The position numbers and the translations under genes are program-made. DNA of 64,000 nucleotides from Bacteroidota bacterium (lineage in GTDB: Bacteria > Bacteroidota > Bacteroidia > Cytophagales > Cyclobacteriaceae), in assembly GCA_016866235.1 (NCBI GenBank), contig VGMW01000006.1:124001-188000 (forward strand), written 5' to 3'. Below the pieces are notes generated by a model, which worked only from the letters and a program-made list of their open reading frames with translations, was not told the DNA's origin and did not search any database. Below are positions 34,765 through 43,670 of the stretch, piece after piece (positions within the stretch are counted from its first letter, which is position 1; every line of letters starts with the position of its first letter).

Positions 34765-35449
34765 CGCAGGTACAGCCATTCTGATCCCCGCCCTGAACGA
34801 AGAGGGATCCATTTCAAAAGTTATACAGTCCATTCCTTCAGCCTACAAAAAACTTGTGGTGGTGGTGGATAATGGTTCCACCGATCAGACAGCTGTGCAG
34901 GCGCAAAATTCCGGAGCCATAGTATTGAAAGAACCTGTTAAGGGATACGGCAAGGCCTGCCTCGCTGGATTGGATTATTTGGACCAGCTAGCAACACCAC
35001 CTGAGATTATTGTTTTTTTGGATGGAGATTTTTCTGACCATCCGGAAGAAATGACTGGTCTGATTAAGCCAATAACAGAAGGTAGGGCCGACCTGGTTAT
35101 TGGGGCGCGAACCGCGCTTAACCGACAGTCAGGCTCCATGACTGTGCCTCAAATTTTTGGAAACTGGCTGTCCACCAAACTTATCCGATTATTTTATGGA
35201 GTGACGTTCACCGATCTTGGTCCATTCAGGGCAATTCGTTTTTCTACGCTGAAAAAATTAGATATGCGTGATCAGGATTTTGGATGGACCGTTGAAATGC
35301 AGGTTAAAGCCGCCAAAATGAACATCCAATGCCTTGAGGTGCCGGTGCATTATCGCAGACGAATTGGAAAATCAAAAGTCTCCGGCACGATCAAAGGAAC
35401 CATTTTAGCTGGCTATAAAATTCTGTTCACTATTTTCAGGAACCTGTAA
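34754..35449 (+). CDS. Glycosyltransferase family 2 (DPM1/DPG synthase-like)
   Basis: A GT2 enzyme of about 231 residues. Core motifs are AILIPALNEEGSISKVI, VVVDNGSTDQT and FLDGDFSDHPEEM; the end has HYRRRIGKSKVSGTIKGT, as in polyprenyl-phosphate glycosyltransferases. No membrane helix is obvious. The start is uncertain: the frame runs back into the previous gene, but the fold begins at AGTAILIP, so I use TTG at 34754, overlapping the previous gene by 11 bases; TTG 34748 is nearly as good and ATG 34694 would add 20 unlikely residues. It opens a four-gene glycan-assembly cluster. Confidence 0.82.
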   Translation: MTSDAGTAILIPALNEEGSISKVIQSIPSAYKKLVVVVDNGSTDQTAVQAQNSGAIVLKEPVKGYGKACLAGLDYLDQLATPPEIIVFLDGDFSDHPEEMTGLIKPITEGRADLVIGARTALNRQSGSMTVPQIFGNWLSTKLIRLFYGVTFTDLGPFRAIRFSTLKKLDMRDQDFGWTVEMQVKAAKMNIQCLEVPVHYRRRIGKSKVSGTIKGTILAGYKILFTIFRNL

Positions 35450-35467
35450 AAGCAAGCAACCACTCGA

Positions 35468-36907
35468 ATGGGATTCCTTCAAGAAATTTTCTTAATCCCC
35501 GCAAAGGTCATTTATGTATTGTGTACTGGATTCATGGGCATGTTTGGAATCCAGCAACTCATTTTGGTGTTCTGGTATTGGAAGTCAAAACAAAAACGTC
35601 AAATCGGTTTATCTGCTGAAGAGGCAACAAATCTGCCTTTCGTAACTGTTCAGCTCCCGGTGTACAATGAGCCACTGGTCGTGGAGCGATTGCTGGATGC
35701 TGTCTTACAGCTAAAATATCCTTTGGATAAATTGGAGGTTCAGGTCCTGGATGACTCCACGGATCAGACCACTGAAATCATCTGTCAAAAAATTAATTCG
35801 GTGAACAACCGCTTTCCGATCGTTCATTTGATCCGAAAGAATCGTGTTGGTTTTAAGGCGGGCGCTTTACAAAATGGGTTATCAACTGCTAGGGGGGATT
35901 TTGTTGCCATTTTTGATGCTGATTTTTTACCCGACGCTGAATTTTTAATCAAAGCCATACCGTATTTCAATCAGCAGGATACAGCGGTAGTTCAATCCCG
36001 TTGGACACATCTTAATGCGACGAAAAATATGCTTACTCGGCTTCAGGCCTTTGGCCTGGATGCACACTTTACCATTGAACAAAATGGGAGACAGGCGGCG
36101 GGTGGATTTCTAAACTTTAATGGCACGGGTGGTATTTGGCGAAAGTCTGCAATTAGGGAAGTGGGCGGCTGGAGTGATGATACGCTTACGGAGGACCTGG
36201 ATTTAAGTTATAGGGCGCAGCTAAAAGGGTGGCGTGTGATTTATCTTGATCAACTGGTGTGTCCCGGCGAACTGCCGGAAGGGTTATCGGCACTTAGGAG
36301 TCAGCAATACCGTTGGAATAAAGGGGGAGCGCAGACGGCCGTTAAACTGTTGGGGTCGGTATTGCGATCAGGGATCGGATTAGGAAAGAAATGGCATGCA
36401 TTTTTTCATTTGAACAGTAGTGCAGTTTTTCCAGCCATCTGGTTTGCTGGTTTGTCTGGCATGGTATTGTTGTTTGCGATGCAGGATGTCCCAAATGTTC
36501 AGGCTGAATTTGGTCTATGGATGTTTTCAGGATTTTTGACTGTACTGATTTTTTACGGAGTTTCTGCAAAGGTTAATCGTGAAAAAATTTTCCCCAGTGT
36601 ATTCTTGTTCCTGTTGTTTAGTTTGGGTTTGACCTGGATGAACACCAAAGCGGTGCTAAGTGGTTGGTTCGGAAAAAAATCTGAATTTGTAAGAACACCC
36701 AAGACGGGAATGAATTCATCTAAAGTTGAAGCAAGTGGATTGAGATTACGTGAAATGATGCCTGAAATATTTTTTGGGTTGATTTTTATTTCTTCTTCGA
36801 TCATAGGCTTGTTGAAGCAGGTATATTGGATGGTTCCCATACATGCGCTTACCGGCCTGGGTTTGTTGATGCTGGTTTTTTATGGCGCCAGACCTTTAAA
36901 AAATTAA
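35468..36907 (+). CDS. Membrane glycosyltransferase, cellulose synthase-like GT2
   Basis: A 479-residue processive-type GT2: an N-terminal helix, then a cytoplasmic catalytic domain with FVTVQLPVYNEPLVVERLL, VLDDSTDQT, FDADFLPDAEFL, TLTEDLDLSYRAQ and the QxxRW motif as SQQYRWNKGGAQ. Four hydrophobic helices follow (FPAIWFAGLSGMVLLFAMQ onward). It resembles plant CslA-like mannan synthases and bacterial relatives rather than true BcsA: no PilZ domain is present. The product is unknown. It is 18 bases after the DPM-like gene and 10 before the GT-C gene. Confidence 0.85.
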   Translation: MGFLQEIFLIPAKVIYVLCTGFMGMFGIQQLILVFWYWKSKQKRQIGLSAEEATNLPFVTVQLPVYNEPLVVERLLDAVLQLKYPLDKLEVQVLDDSTDQTTEIICQKINSVNNRFPIVHLIRKNRVGFKAGALQNGLSTARGDFVAIFDADFLPDAEFLIKAIPYFNQQDTAVVQSRWTHLNATKNMLTRLQAFGLDAHFTIEQNGRQAAGGFLNFNGTGGIWRKSAIREVGGWSDDTLTEDLDLSYRAQLKGWRVIYLDQLVCPGELPEGLSALRSQQYRWNKGGAQTAVKLLGSVLRSGIGLGKKWHAFFHLNSSAVFPAIWFAGLSGMVLLFAMQDVPNVQAEFGLWMFSGFLTVLIFYGVSAKVNREKIFPSVFLFLLFSLGLTWMNTKAVLSGWFGKKSEFVRTPKTGMNSSKVEASGLRLREMMPEIFFGLIFISSSIIGLLKQVYWMVPIHALTGLGLLMLVFYGARPLKN

Positions 36908-36917
36908 TGGTTGTCGC

Positions 36918-38249
36918 GTGCCAGAAATTGTGAACAAGTCAGATCACCGGGTTTTCGGTTTTTCGGTTGCAGCGCTAACGGTATTGCTTTACATCGTTTT
37001 GGCCTATCATCTGAAGCGACAGGAGACCGGTTGGCTGATCGCCATCCTTGCCACTCTTTTTGCTTGTTATGGTTATTTGATAAGCTATAGTAAATTTTCC
37101 ATCCGGGAACTTTTGACGCTGGCAGTGGTCCTGAGATTAATTTTTCTTTTTGCTGATCCTGAGTTGTCGGATGATTATTGGAGATTTATTTGGGATGGAA
37201 GTCTGTTGAGCCATGGGTTAAATCCATACGCCAATACGCCCGATGAAGTAATCAATCGATATGGTTTTTCTGACCTGAAGAGTATTTACCCCAGGCTAAA
37301 CAATTGCTGTACCCACTCCACTTATACACCGATGGTGCAGTGGATTTTTTTCGGTTCAGTCTGGTTGGGTAAATGGTGGGGTGGTCCTGTTTTTTGGATG
37401 AGGTTGGTGGTATTTCTGGCGGAGTTTGTTTCAGCTTTTTTAATGATTAAGGTCTTGAAAGAGTCGGGACTAAAGGTTAGAAGTGCTTTCTGGTATCTAC
37501 TCAATCCACTAATCATTCTTGAATTCACTGGAAACCTTCATCATGAGGTCTTTGTAGTTTTCTTTTTATGTCTTGTTTTCTTCTTTATGATGTCGGATAA
37601 ATCTAATGCTGCTGCCATGGCATTAGGCGGCGCTGTTGCTGCTAAACTCCTTCCCATGATTTTTCTTCCGGGCTTTTTGAAAAGAAAAGGTTGGAATTCA
37701 GCCCTATTATTTTCTGTGTTGGTGCTGTCCATTCCGTTGTTAACTTTTCTTCCATGGCTGACCATTGATTCTGTTGCTGGTTTTTTCTCCGGGCTACGGT
37801 TATACTTCGACCGATTGGAATTTAATCCATCGTTATGGTTTGTAATTCGCGCCTTGGGTTATGGGATTAATGGGTTTAACATCATTCAATGGGCTGTTCC
37901 TGTTATGGCAGTTTGTTCATCAGGGATAATTCTCTGGTATAGTATGATTCGACCAGGAGCGCCTGGACACCAAACTGTTGTTATGGCGAGACAATTCGAG
38001 ATAGTTTTATTGGTTTACCTGCTCTTCTCAGCAATTGTCCATCCATGGTATGTCGCGCCTATGGTTCTTTTTGCTGTTTTCTCTGGAAGTCGATTTGGAG
38101 TCCTTTGGTCTGGTTTGGTGATGCTGACCTATGCGGGCTATTCAAAAACCGGATATCAGGAATATCCTATGATTTTATTGGTGGAATATTTATCTGTTGG
38201 ATTATTTTTTGTGATGGAGCGTAAGAAACTATGGGCGAGCAGAGGCTAA
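36918..38249 (+). CDS. Polytopic GT-C-type mannosyltransferase-like protein
   Basis: A 443-residue integral membrane protein with about 10-12 helices. The first periplasmic loop has ELSDDYWRFIWDGSLLSHGLNPYA, a pattern seen in GT-C enzymes (GT87/PIG-M-like) that use polyprenyl-phosphate sugars. The start is GTG (MPEIVNKSDHRVFG). It overlaps the next gene by 19 bases. With the DPM1-like gene two places upstream, a donor-and-user pair is plausible: the DPM1-like enzyme charges the lipid and this enzyme transfers the sugar on the periplasmic side. The assignment to one GT family is tentative. Confidence 0.72.
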   Translation: MPEIVNKSDHRVFGFSVAALTVLLYIVLAYHLKRQETGWLIAILATLFACYGYLISYSKFSIRELLTLAVVLRLIFLFADPELSDDYWRFIWDGSLLSHGLNPYANTPDEVINRYGFSDLKSIYPRLNNCCTHSTYTPMVQWIFFGSVWLGKWWGGPVFWMRLVVFLAEFVSAFLMIKVLKESGLKVRSAFWYLLNPLIILEFTGNLHHEVFVVFFLCLVFFFMMSDKSNAAAMALGGAVAAKLLPMIFLPGFLKRKGWNSALLFSVLVLSIPLLTFLPWLTIDSVAGFFSGLRLYFDRLEFNPSLWFVIRALGYGINGFNIIQWAVPVMAVCSSGIILWYSMIRPGAPGHQTVVMARQFEIVLLVYLLFSAIVHPWYVAPMVLFAVFSGSRFGVLWSGLVMLTYAGYSKTGYQEYPMILLVEYLSVGLFFVMERKKLWASRG

Positions 38250-38839
38250 TAATATTCTATCGAAATCCAGTGTTGGGAAAAGTCAAAACACGATTGGCGG
38301 CAGCCATAGGGGAGGATGAGGCATTGGATCTATACCTGCGGCTCTGTGTCCATACCCTGTCGGTGGTTAAGGAGGCTCAACCTACAAAGGTTGTCTATTA
38401 CTCCGACCGGGTGGTCGATAAGGATTTATGGGATGAAGCTGCGGCTTTAAAAAAACGTCAGCTTGGTGAGTCCCTGGGAGATCGTATGCTTAATGCATTC
38501 ACGCAAGAGTTCCAAGGAGGAGCTGATGCAGTGGTCATCATTGGTACCGACTGTCCGGAATTGAGGACCGCTCATTTGTTGGAAGCTTTTGCCCGACTTT
38601 CCGAGAATGATTTGGTCGTTGGTCCAGCCAGTGATGGAGGTTATTATCTCCTTGGAATGAGGAAGCTTCAGCCCGAACTTTTTCACAACAAAAGCTGGGG
38701 TCACTCATCCGTCTTTAAATCAACATGGACTGATGCTGAAAAGCTTGGTTTATCGGTTCACCTTCTTCCGGTATTGAATGATGTAGATCGAAAAGAGGAT
38801 CTTATTCATATGAAGAATATCTTAGGGAAAACCGATTAG
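38231..38839 (+). CDS. TIGR04282 / DUF2064 family nucleotidyl- or glycosyltransferase-like protein
   Basis: A 202-residue soluble GT-A fold protein. Family signatures are FYRNPVLGKVKTRLAAAIG, VVIIGTDCPELR and LVVGPASDGGYYLLGM, close to MobA-like nucleotidyltransferases and to TIGR04282 glycosyltransferase-like proteins. Substrate is not known. Its start lies 19 bases inside the upstream GT-C gene, suggesting translational coupling. No arsenosugar or radical SAM gene is near, so the arsenosugar label sometimes given to this family has no support here. glnS follows after 33 bases. Confidence 0.8.
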   Translation: MGEQRLIIFYRNPVLGKVKTRLAAAIGEDEALDLYLRLCVHTLSVVKEAQPTKVVYYSDRVVDKDLWDEAAALKKRQLGESLGDRMLNAFTQEFQGGADAVVIIGTDCPELRTAHLLEAFARLSENDLVVGPASDGGYYLLGMRKLQPELFHNKSWGHSSVFKSTWTDAEKLGLSVHLLPVLNDVDRKEDLIHMKNILGKTD

Positions 38840-38842
38840 TGT

Positions 38843-38850
38843 TACCTTTG
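38843..38850 (+). promoter_or_regulatory. -7 box of glnS
   Basis: TACCTTTG, an exact TAnnTTTG match in the short gap before glnS, 22 bases from its ATG. It suggests that glnS has its own promoter in addition to read-through from the glycosyltransferase genes. Confidence 0.5.
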
Positions 38851-38872
38851 CCGTTTAATTTTTATAAGCTGA

Positions 38873-40534
38873 ATGTCTGAAGAAAAAGGCTTGAATTTTA
38901 TTGAGGAAATTATTGAGGCTGATCTTCAGTCGGGTAAGCACACCTCCATCGCCACACGATTTCCACCTGAACCCAACGGCTATCTCCATCTCGGTCATGC
39001 CAAAAGCATTTGTTTGAATTTTGGTTTGGCGCTGAAATATGGCGGCAAGACCAATTTGCGTTTTGATGACACCAACCCTATAACGGAAGACACCGAATAT
39101 GTTGAAAGCATTAAAGCGGATGTTCGTTGGTTGGGATTCAATTGGTCTGAGGAGCTTTATGCTTCTGATTATTTTGAGCAGTTGTACGGTTTTGCTGAGA
39201 AACTTATTGAGAAGGGCTTGGCCTATGTAGATGACAGCACAAGCGAGCAAATCGCTGAAGAAAAGGGAACACCTACCCAGGCCGGTAAATCAAACCAATA
39301 CCGTCAGCGAAGTCCCGAAGAGAATTTGATGCTCTTTCGTGGTATGCGGGCGGGGAAGTTTAAGGACCACGAAAAGGTTCTGCGGGTAAAAGGAGATTTG
39401 GCCAGTCCGAATATGTTGATGCGTGATCCTGTGATTTACCGGATCAAACATGCGCACCACCACCGCACCGGCGATGCCTGGTGTATCTATCCGATGTATG
39501 ATTTTGCCCATGGTCAGAGTGACTCCATTGAAAAAATCACGCACAGCATTTGTACCCTGGAATTCGTCCCGCACCGTGAGCTTTACGATTGGCTAATCAA
39601 GCATTTGGAAATATTTCCTTCCAGGCAGTATGAATTCGCGCGGTTGAACGTAACCTATACGGTTATGAGCAAGCGCAAACTTCTGCAGCTCGTTCAGGAG
39701 AAATTTGTAAATGGCTGGGATGATCCACGCATGCCGACCATCAGTGCCATGCGCCGTCGGGGCTTTACACCGGAAAGCATCCGTGATTTTTGTGATAAAA
39801 TCGGCGTAGCAAGGAGGGAAAATCTCATTGATGTTGGCTTATTGGAATTTTGTGTCCGAGAGCACCTCAATCGTATAGCCTCCAGGCGAATGGTGGTTTT
39901 TGATCCGATCCGTGTGGTGGTTCAAAACTGGAATGGACCCGATACAGAGATGTTATCTGGTGAAAACAATCCCGAAAACCCTGATGTTGGTCACCGCAAC
40001 ATCCCTTTTTCAAAAGAAATTTTTATTGAGCGGGAAGACTTTATGGAGGAGCCGCCAAAGAAATATTTCCGACTTTCTCCCGGGCAGATGGTTCGTCTTA
40101 AACATGCCTACATCGTGAAATGCACTGGGTTCAAAAAAGATGATGCAGGTAATGTGACAGAGGTTCATGTGGAATATATCAAGGAGAGCAGGAGTGGATC
40201 GGATACCTCCGGCTTACAAGTAAAGGGTGTGATTCATTGGGTGAGTGCAGCACATGCGCTAAACGCAGAGGTCAGGTTATACGATCGACTCTTCAGGGTA
40301 GAAGATCCTTCAACCATAGAGGGCGATTTTCGTGAGCATTTGAATCCCGATTCCTTGCGGATACAAAAGGTCATGGCGGAGCCGTCACTGGCGGGTGCAC
40401 AGCCCGGCGAAAAATTTCAATTTTTACGAATGGGTTATTTTACGCCAGATCCTGACTCCACGCCAGGAAGCCCGGTGTTTAACCGGACCGTTACGCTGCG
40501 TGACGCCTGGGCCAAAGAGCAGAAAAAGCAATAA
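38873..40534 (+). CDS. glnS: Glutaminyl-tRNA synthetase
   Basis: A 553-residue class I aminoacyl-tRNA synthetase charging tRNA-Gln. It has RFPPEPNGYLHLGHAKSI (HIGH variant HLGH, 39-42), the glutamine/tRNA contact region LRFDDTNPITED, and the KMSKS-type loop TVMSKRKLLQL. The C-terminal anticodon-binding beta-barrels follow, with the full length of the E. coli-type enzyme. It is well supported and is followed by a strong hairpin terminator. Confidence 0.97.
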   Translation: MSEEKGLNFIEEIIEADLQSGKHTSIATRFPPEPNGYLHLGHAKSICLNFGLALKYGGKTNLRFDDTNPITEDTEYVESIKADVRWLGFNWSEELYASDYFEQLYGFAEKLIEKGLAYVDDSTSEQIAEEKGTPTQAGKSNQYRQRSPEENLMLFRGMRAGKFKDHEKVLRVKGDLASPNMLMRDPVIYRIKHAHHHRTGDAWCIYPMYDFAHGQSDSIEKITHSICTLEFVPHRELYDWLIKHLEIFPSRQYEFARLNVTYTVMSKRKLLQLVQEKFVNGWDDPRMPTISAMRRRGFTPESIRDFCDKIGVARRENLIDVGLLEFCVREHLNRIASRRMVVFDPIRVVVQNWNGPDTEMLSGENNPENPDVGHRNIPFSKEIFIEREDFMEEPPKKYFRLSPGQMVRLKHAYIVKCTGFKKDDAGNVTEVHVEYIKESRSGSDTSGLQVKGVIHWVSAAHALNAEVRLYDRLFRVEDPSTIEGDFREHLNPDSLRIQKVMAEPSLAGAQPGEKFQFLRMGYFTPDPDSTPGSPVFNRTVTLRDAWAKEQKKQ

Positions 40535-40536
40535 AA

Positions 40537-40560
40537 AAAATCCCGCTTAAGCGGGATTTT
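40537..40560. terminator. Perfect palindromic terminator between glnS and a DUF1080 gene
   Basis: A 24-base perfect palindrome: AAAATCCCGC, TTAA, GCGGGATTTT. Flanking A- and T-runs allow termination of glnS on the plus strand and of the convergent DUF1080 gene on the minus strand. Confidence 0.85.
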
Positions 40561-40592
40561 ATGTTTTCAGGATTCCGTTTATCGCTGGATGT

Positions 40593-41321
40593 TCAAAGTG
40601 ATTTGATCCGAATGTTGCGGTACCACACTTCGTGGCCGTGATCCTGAAGATCGATGTGGCCAAGGGAGGTTTTGCCATAACCGGCAACGTCCTTCCATTT
40701 GCTGGCATCCTTTCTTTTCTGCCAGTCCTCAGAACCAAATTCGTAGTCAACAACCTTCACGCCATTTAGCCAATGTTCGCAATGGGCTCCGTTAACAATA
40801 ATTTTTCCTTCATTCCATTCTCCTGCAGGTTTTACAGCCTGATCGCCAGCGGCGTGCATATCATAATTGGAGGCGGCCTTTTGAAGTTCAGTTAATCCAC
40901 CTTCATAACCGGTATTATCGATCACCTGATATTCCGGCCCTGAGTAATAGGGTGCATCAAATTCTTCACTGGCGCGGTAGATTACACCGCTGTTTCCACC
41001 GGGAGAAATTTTCCATTCAAATACCAATTCATAGTTTTCGTATTGTCCGGCTGTGAGGATGTCACCTCTTTTGGTCCCTGCTTCAGGATTTTTACAATGA
41101 AGTGCATTGTCCTGAACGTCCCAGCAATCAATGTCCGCATTTTTATAGGCACGCCATCCATCCATGGTTTTGCCATCGAACAGCAATTTCCAGCCATCCG
41201 CTTCCTGTTCAGCGGTAAGGGTGTTTAATTCAGGTGTTTCCACAACGGTAGACTCCTCCTTGGGTTTACAACCTGATACGGCCAGCCACAGGCATGGCAA
41301 CAGAATCAACAATTTTTTCAT
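40593..41321 (-). CDS. DUF1080 lipoprotein (3-keto-disaccharide hydrolase-like)
   Basis: A 242-residue lipoprotein: signal peptide MKKLLILLPCLWLAVSGC with lipidation at C18. The rest is one concanavalin-like DUF1080 domain, with DGWKLLFDGKTMDGWRAY, FEWKISPGGNSGVIYR, YSGPEYQVIDNTGY and a C-terminal GHIDLQDHGHEVWYRNIRI. Members of this family include 3-keto-glycoside hydrolases that act with Gfo/Idh-type sugar oxidoreductases; such an oxidoreductase lies about 8 kb away (49345-50688), but not in the same operon. ATG start; convergent with glnS. Confidence 0.88.
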   Translation of the reverse strand: MKKLLILLPCLWLAVSGCKPKEESTVVETPELNTLTAEQEADGWKLLFDGKTMDGWRAYKNADIDCWDVQDNALHCKNPEAGTKRGDILTAGQYENYELVFEWKISPGGNSGVIYRASEEFDAPYYSGPEYQVIDNTGYEGGLTELQKAASNYDMHAAGDQAVKPAGEWNEGKIIVNGAHCEHWLNGVKVVDYEFGSEDWQKRKDASKWKDVAGYGKTSLGHIDLQDHGHEVWYRNIRIKSL

Positions 41322-41385
41322 GTTTTTAGGATTTCTTGAAGTAATAAAAGTAGCTGCCTTTTTTCAGAAGGACAAACCCGGCAGG

Positions 41386-41676
41386 TTAGAAAATACTAAC
41401 CAACACAAATTCAAAAAATATCAATAGCAGGATAATGGTGACCAATGTATAAACCCGGTGGTTCATGCTTTTTCTGAACACCATACTGGCAAGTCCGCCC
41501 GAAACGGCTCCAAGAATGGTTGCATCAGTGAGAATGGTGCGCAATAAATTCCCTGAATTCAGGGCCGCAGTAAACCCCTCAACCTGGATCCCGGTTCCAA
41601 AAATTTTCGCCACAACCAGTGTCACCACCAAAAAAGCGGCTGAACCTATGGCTGAAAAGGAGAGGTGTCGGACCAA
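41386..41676 (-). CDS. Small membrane protein, 96 aa
   Basis: A 96-residue protein with two or three hydrophobic segments (AIGSAAFLVVTLVVAKIFG, GAVSGGLASMVF, VYTLVTIILLLIFFEFVLV). No family recognised. The only candidate start before the first helix is TTG at 41676, two bases after the stop of the upstream oxidase gene, so translation may be coupled to it. The helices argue for a real gene; lack of an ATG lowers confidence. Confidence 0.55.
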   Translation of the reverse strand: MVRHLSFSAIGSAAFLVVTLVVAKIFGTGIQVEGFTAALNSGNLLRTILTDATILGAVSGGLASMVFRKSMNHRVYTLVTIILLLIFFEFVLVSIF

Positions 41677-41678
41677 CT

Positions 41679-43115
41679 TTAGAAAATTTTGCCGGGATTC
41701 AGAATTCCATTGGGGTCAAATACTTTTTTGATGCCCCTCATGAGCTCTAGGTTCATTTCACCCAGTGCAATGGACATATAGGGCTTCTTCGCGATGCCAA
41801 TTCCATGCTCCCCGGATAGCGTACCGCCAAGACTTACCGTAAGTTTGAAAATCTCTCCGATGCCATCAGGGATTTTCGTTTCCCAATCATGATCGTTGAT
41901 GTTTTCTTTAAGGATGTTCACGTGAAGGTTTCCATCACCTAAGTGACCGAAGCAAACCGTATTGAAACCATATTGCTTGCCAATTTCTTTGATTCCGTTG
42001 ATGAGTTTAGGCAGGTTGGCTCTGGGTACTACCACATCATCGGATTTGGTTAGGGTGTACCAATTAACTGCCGGTGAAATATTTTTTCTGATTTTCCAAA
42101 GCTCCTCCTTCTGCGCTGCGCTTTCTGCGAACAACACTTCGCCACACTGAAATTTTTCTACCACTCCCATGACCCGTTCAGCATCGCGCATCAGAACCTC
42201 CTCATCGTTACCGTCCAGCTCAACCAGCAAAAACGCATTCATACCGTCTGGTAGGGTGGTGGTGACTGGACTGTTCAAGACTTTCACACAATAATCGAAG
42301 GTGTGCAGGGCGGCCTCCCGTTCAAAAAATTCCATACCGGACGGGGATACCCCGGCAACAAAAATGGCTGCAATGGCTTTACAAGCTTCCTCGTTCGTGG
42401 TGAAAGGAATCATCATCAGAACGTTTTTCTGAGGAAAGCCTTTTAGCTTGAAAACGATTTTGGTGATTACACCAAGGGTTCCTTCGCTTCCAATCATGAG
42501 TTGGGTAAGGTTGTAACCCGTTGAGTTTTTTAAAACATTGGATGCGGTCCAAATGATTTCTCCGTTGGGCAGGACGACCTCAAGGTTCAGCACATAATCT
42601 CTTGTAACACCATATTTGACGGCTTTAGGTCCACCGGAATTTTGCGCAAGATTTCCTCCTAAAAAACAAGATCCGCGACTTGCAGGATCCGGCGGATAAA
42701 AGAGCCCTTTTTCCTTTACGGCATTTTGAAATACTTCGGTTATGACGCCTGGCTCAACAGTGGCCTGCAGGTTTAATTCATCTATAGCCAGGATTTTATT
42801 GAAGCGTTCCATGGACAGGACAACACCTCTTTTAATAGGAAGTGCTGAGCCAGCCAGGCCAGTACCGGCGCCTCTGGGGGTAACGGGAATGCGTTGCTCA
42901 TTGCAGAGTTTCAGGATGGCGCTAACCTCCAGCGCAGAGCCTGGTTTCACCACCACATCAGGCATGAAGAAGTAATCCTCCGTTTTATCGTGCGCATAAT
43001 CGCCTTTTCCGCCTTCATCGACGATTACATAGTCCTTTCCGATGATGGCCTGCAATTGGCTAACAATCGTTTCCGGAACAACTGTATCCTTTATGGCTTC
43101 TGAAATACCGCTCAT
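41679..43115 (-). CDS. FAD-binding oxidase, GlcD / D-lactate dehydrogenase type
   Basis: A 478-residue flavoprotein of the VAO/p-cresol methylhydroxylase superfamily. The PP-loop region is VTPRGAGTGLAGSALP, the FAD pocket continues with CFLGGNLAQNSGGPKAVKYG and IGSEGTLGVITKIVFKLKG, and the C-terminal oxidase domain has CFGHLGDGNLHVNI and LGGTLSGEHGIGIAKK. Such enzymes oxidise D-lactate, glycolate or D-2-hydroxy acids and pass electrons to quinone; which acid cannot be told. ATG start at 43115, only two bases from the divergent ATG of the NlpC/P60 gene. A small membrane protein gene follows. Confidence 0.9.
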   Translation of the reverse strand: MSGISEAIKDTVVPETIVSQLQAIIGKDYVIVDEGGKGDYAHDKTEDYFFMPDVVVKPGSALEVSAILKLCNEQRIPVTPRGAGTGLAGSALPIKRGVVLSMERFNKILAIDELNLQATVEPGVITEVFQNAVKEKGLFYPPDPASRGSCFLGGNLAQNSGGPKAVKYGVTRDYVLNLEVVLPNGEIIWTASNVLKNSTGYNLTQLMIGSEGTLGVITKIVFKLKGFPQKNVLMMIPFTTNEEACKAIAAIFVAGVSPSGMEFFEREAALHTFDYCVKVLNSPVTTTLPDGMNAFLLVELDGNDEEVLMRDAERVMGVVEKFQCGEVLFAESAAQKEELWKIRKNISPAVNWYTLTKSDDVVVPRANLPKLINGIKEIGKQYGFNTVCFGHLGDGNLHVNILKENINDHDWETKIPDGIGEIFKLTVSLGGTLSGEHGIGIAKKPYMSIALGEMNLELMRGIKKVFDPNGILNPGKIF

Positions 43116-43117
43116 GA

Positions 43118-43639
43118 ATGGTTATTTTTAACCCGGTGAAACGGGAGCGCGAATTTAATCATTTAGGGATTTGGAGGTGGATTCCACTTCTACTTCTGCT
43201 TGTCTTTTTGAGCTCATGTTCCGCGCTCCGGCAATCCCGGCTATCTCCTTTGGAGACCCTGATAAAGGAGGCCAAAAGTTATTCCGGAGTACCTTACCAG
43301 TGGGGAGGCAACAACCGAAAGGGAATTGATTGCTCCGGATTAATGGTCAACGCGTTTCGTAAGATCAACATCCAACTGCCGCGCACCACCGAAGAGCAAA
43401 TGACGGTGGGCAAAAAAATCAGATTGAAAAAAATTAAGCCGGGAGACCTGGTTTTCTTTGCGCTCACTGAAAAGCGTAGAAAAATAAGTCACGTGGGTCT
43501 GGTTAGTGATGTGCTTTCAGGTAAAAAAGTAAAATTTATTCATGCCTCGGTTAGTTCGGGTGTAACGGAGTCCAGTTTAGACTCCGACTACTACCGCAAA
43601 AAATTTCGAATGGCCCGTCGTCTTGAAATTCCGGAATAA
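43118..43639 (+). CDS. NlpC/P60 family lipoprotein (cell-wall endopeptidase)
   Basis: A 173-residue lipoprotein. The signal region is long (MVIFNPVKREREFNHLGIWR then WIPLLLLLVFLSSC, lipidated C34). The NlpC/P60 domain has the catalytic C72 in GIDCSGLMVNAF, H125 in ISHVGLVSD and polar H142 in FIHAS, a complete Cys-His-His set for cleaving D-Glu-mDAP bonds in peptidoglycan. Typical length for a single-domain Spr-like enzyme. Its ATG lies two bases from that of the divergent oxidase. A hairpin terminator follows immediately. Confidence 0.9.
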   Translation: MVIFNPVKREREFNHLGIWRWIPLLLLLVFLSSCSALRQSRLSPLETLIKEAKSYSGVPYQWGGNNRKGIDCSGLMVNAFRKINIQLPRTTEEQMTVGKKIRLKKIKPGDLVFFALTEKRRKISHVGLVSDVLSGKKVKFIHASVSSGVTESSLDSDYYRKKFRMARRLEIPE

Positions 43640-43640
43640 A

Positions 43641-43668
43641 AAAATCCGACAGGTTCTTGTCGGATTTT
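43641..43668. terminator. Bidirectional terminator between the NlpC gene and tRNA-Ala
   Basis: Perfect 11-base stem AAAATCCGACA / TGTCGGATTTT with loop GGTTCT. It starts two bases after the NlpC stop and ends two bases before the 3' end of tRNA-Ala on the other strand, so it probably serves both. Confidence 0.85.
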
Positions 43669-43670
43669 AG

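Noticed and set aside
38231-38839. Annotating the TIGR04282 protein as an arsenosugar biosynthesis enzyme
   Set aside because: No ArsS-type radical SAM or arsenic methyltransferase gene is near; the neighbours are general glycan genes.
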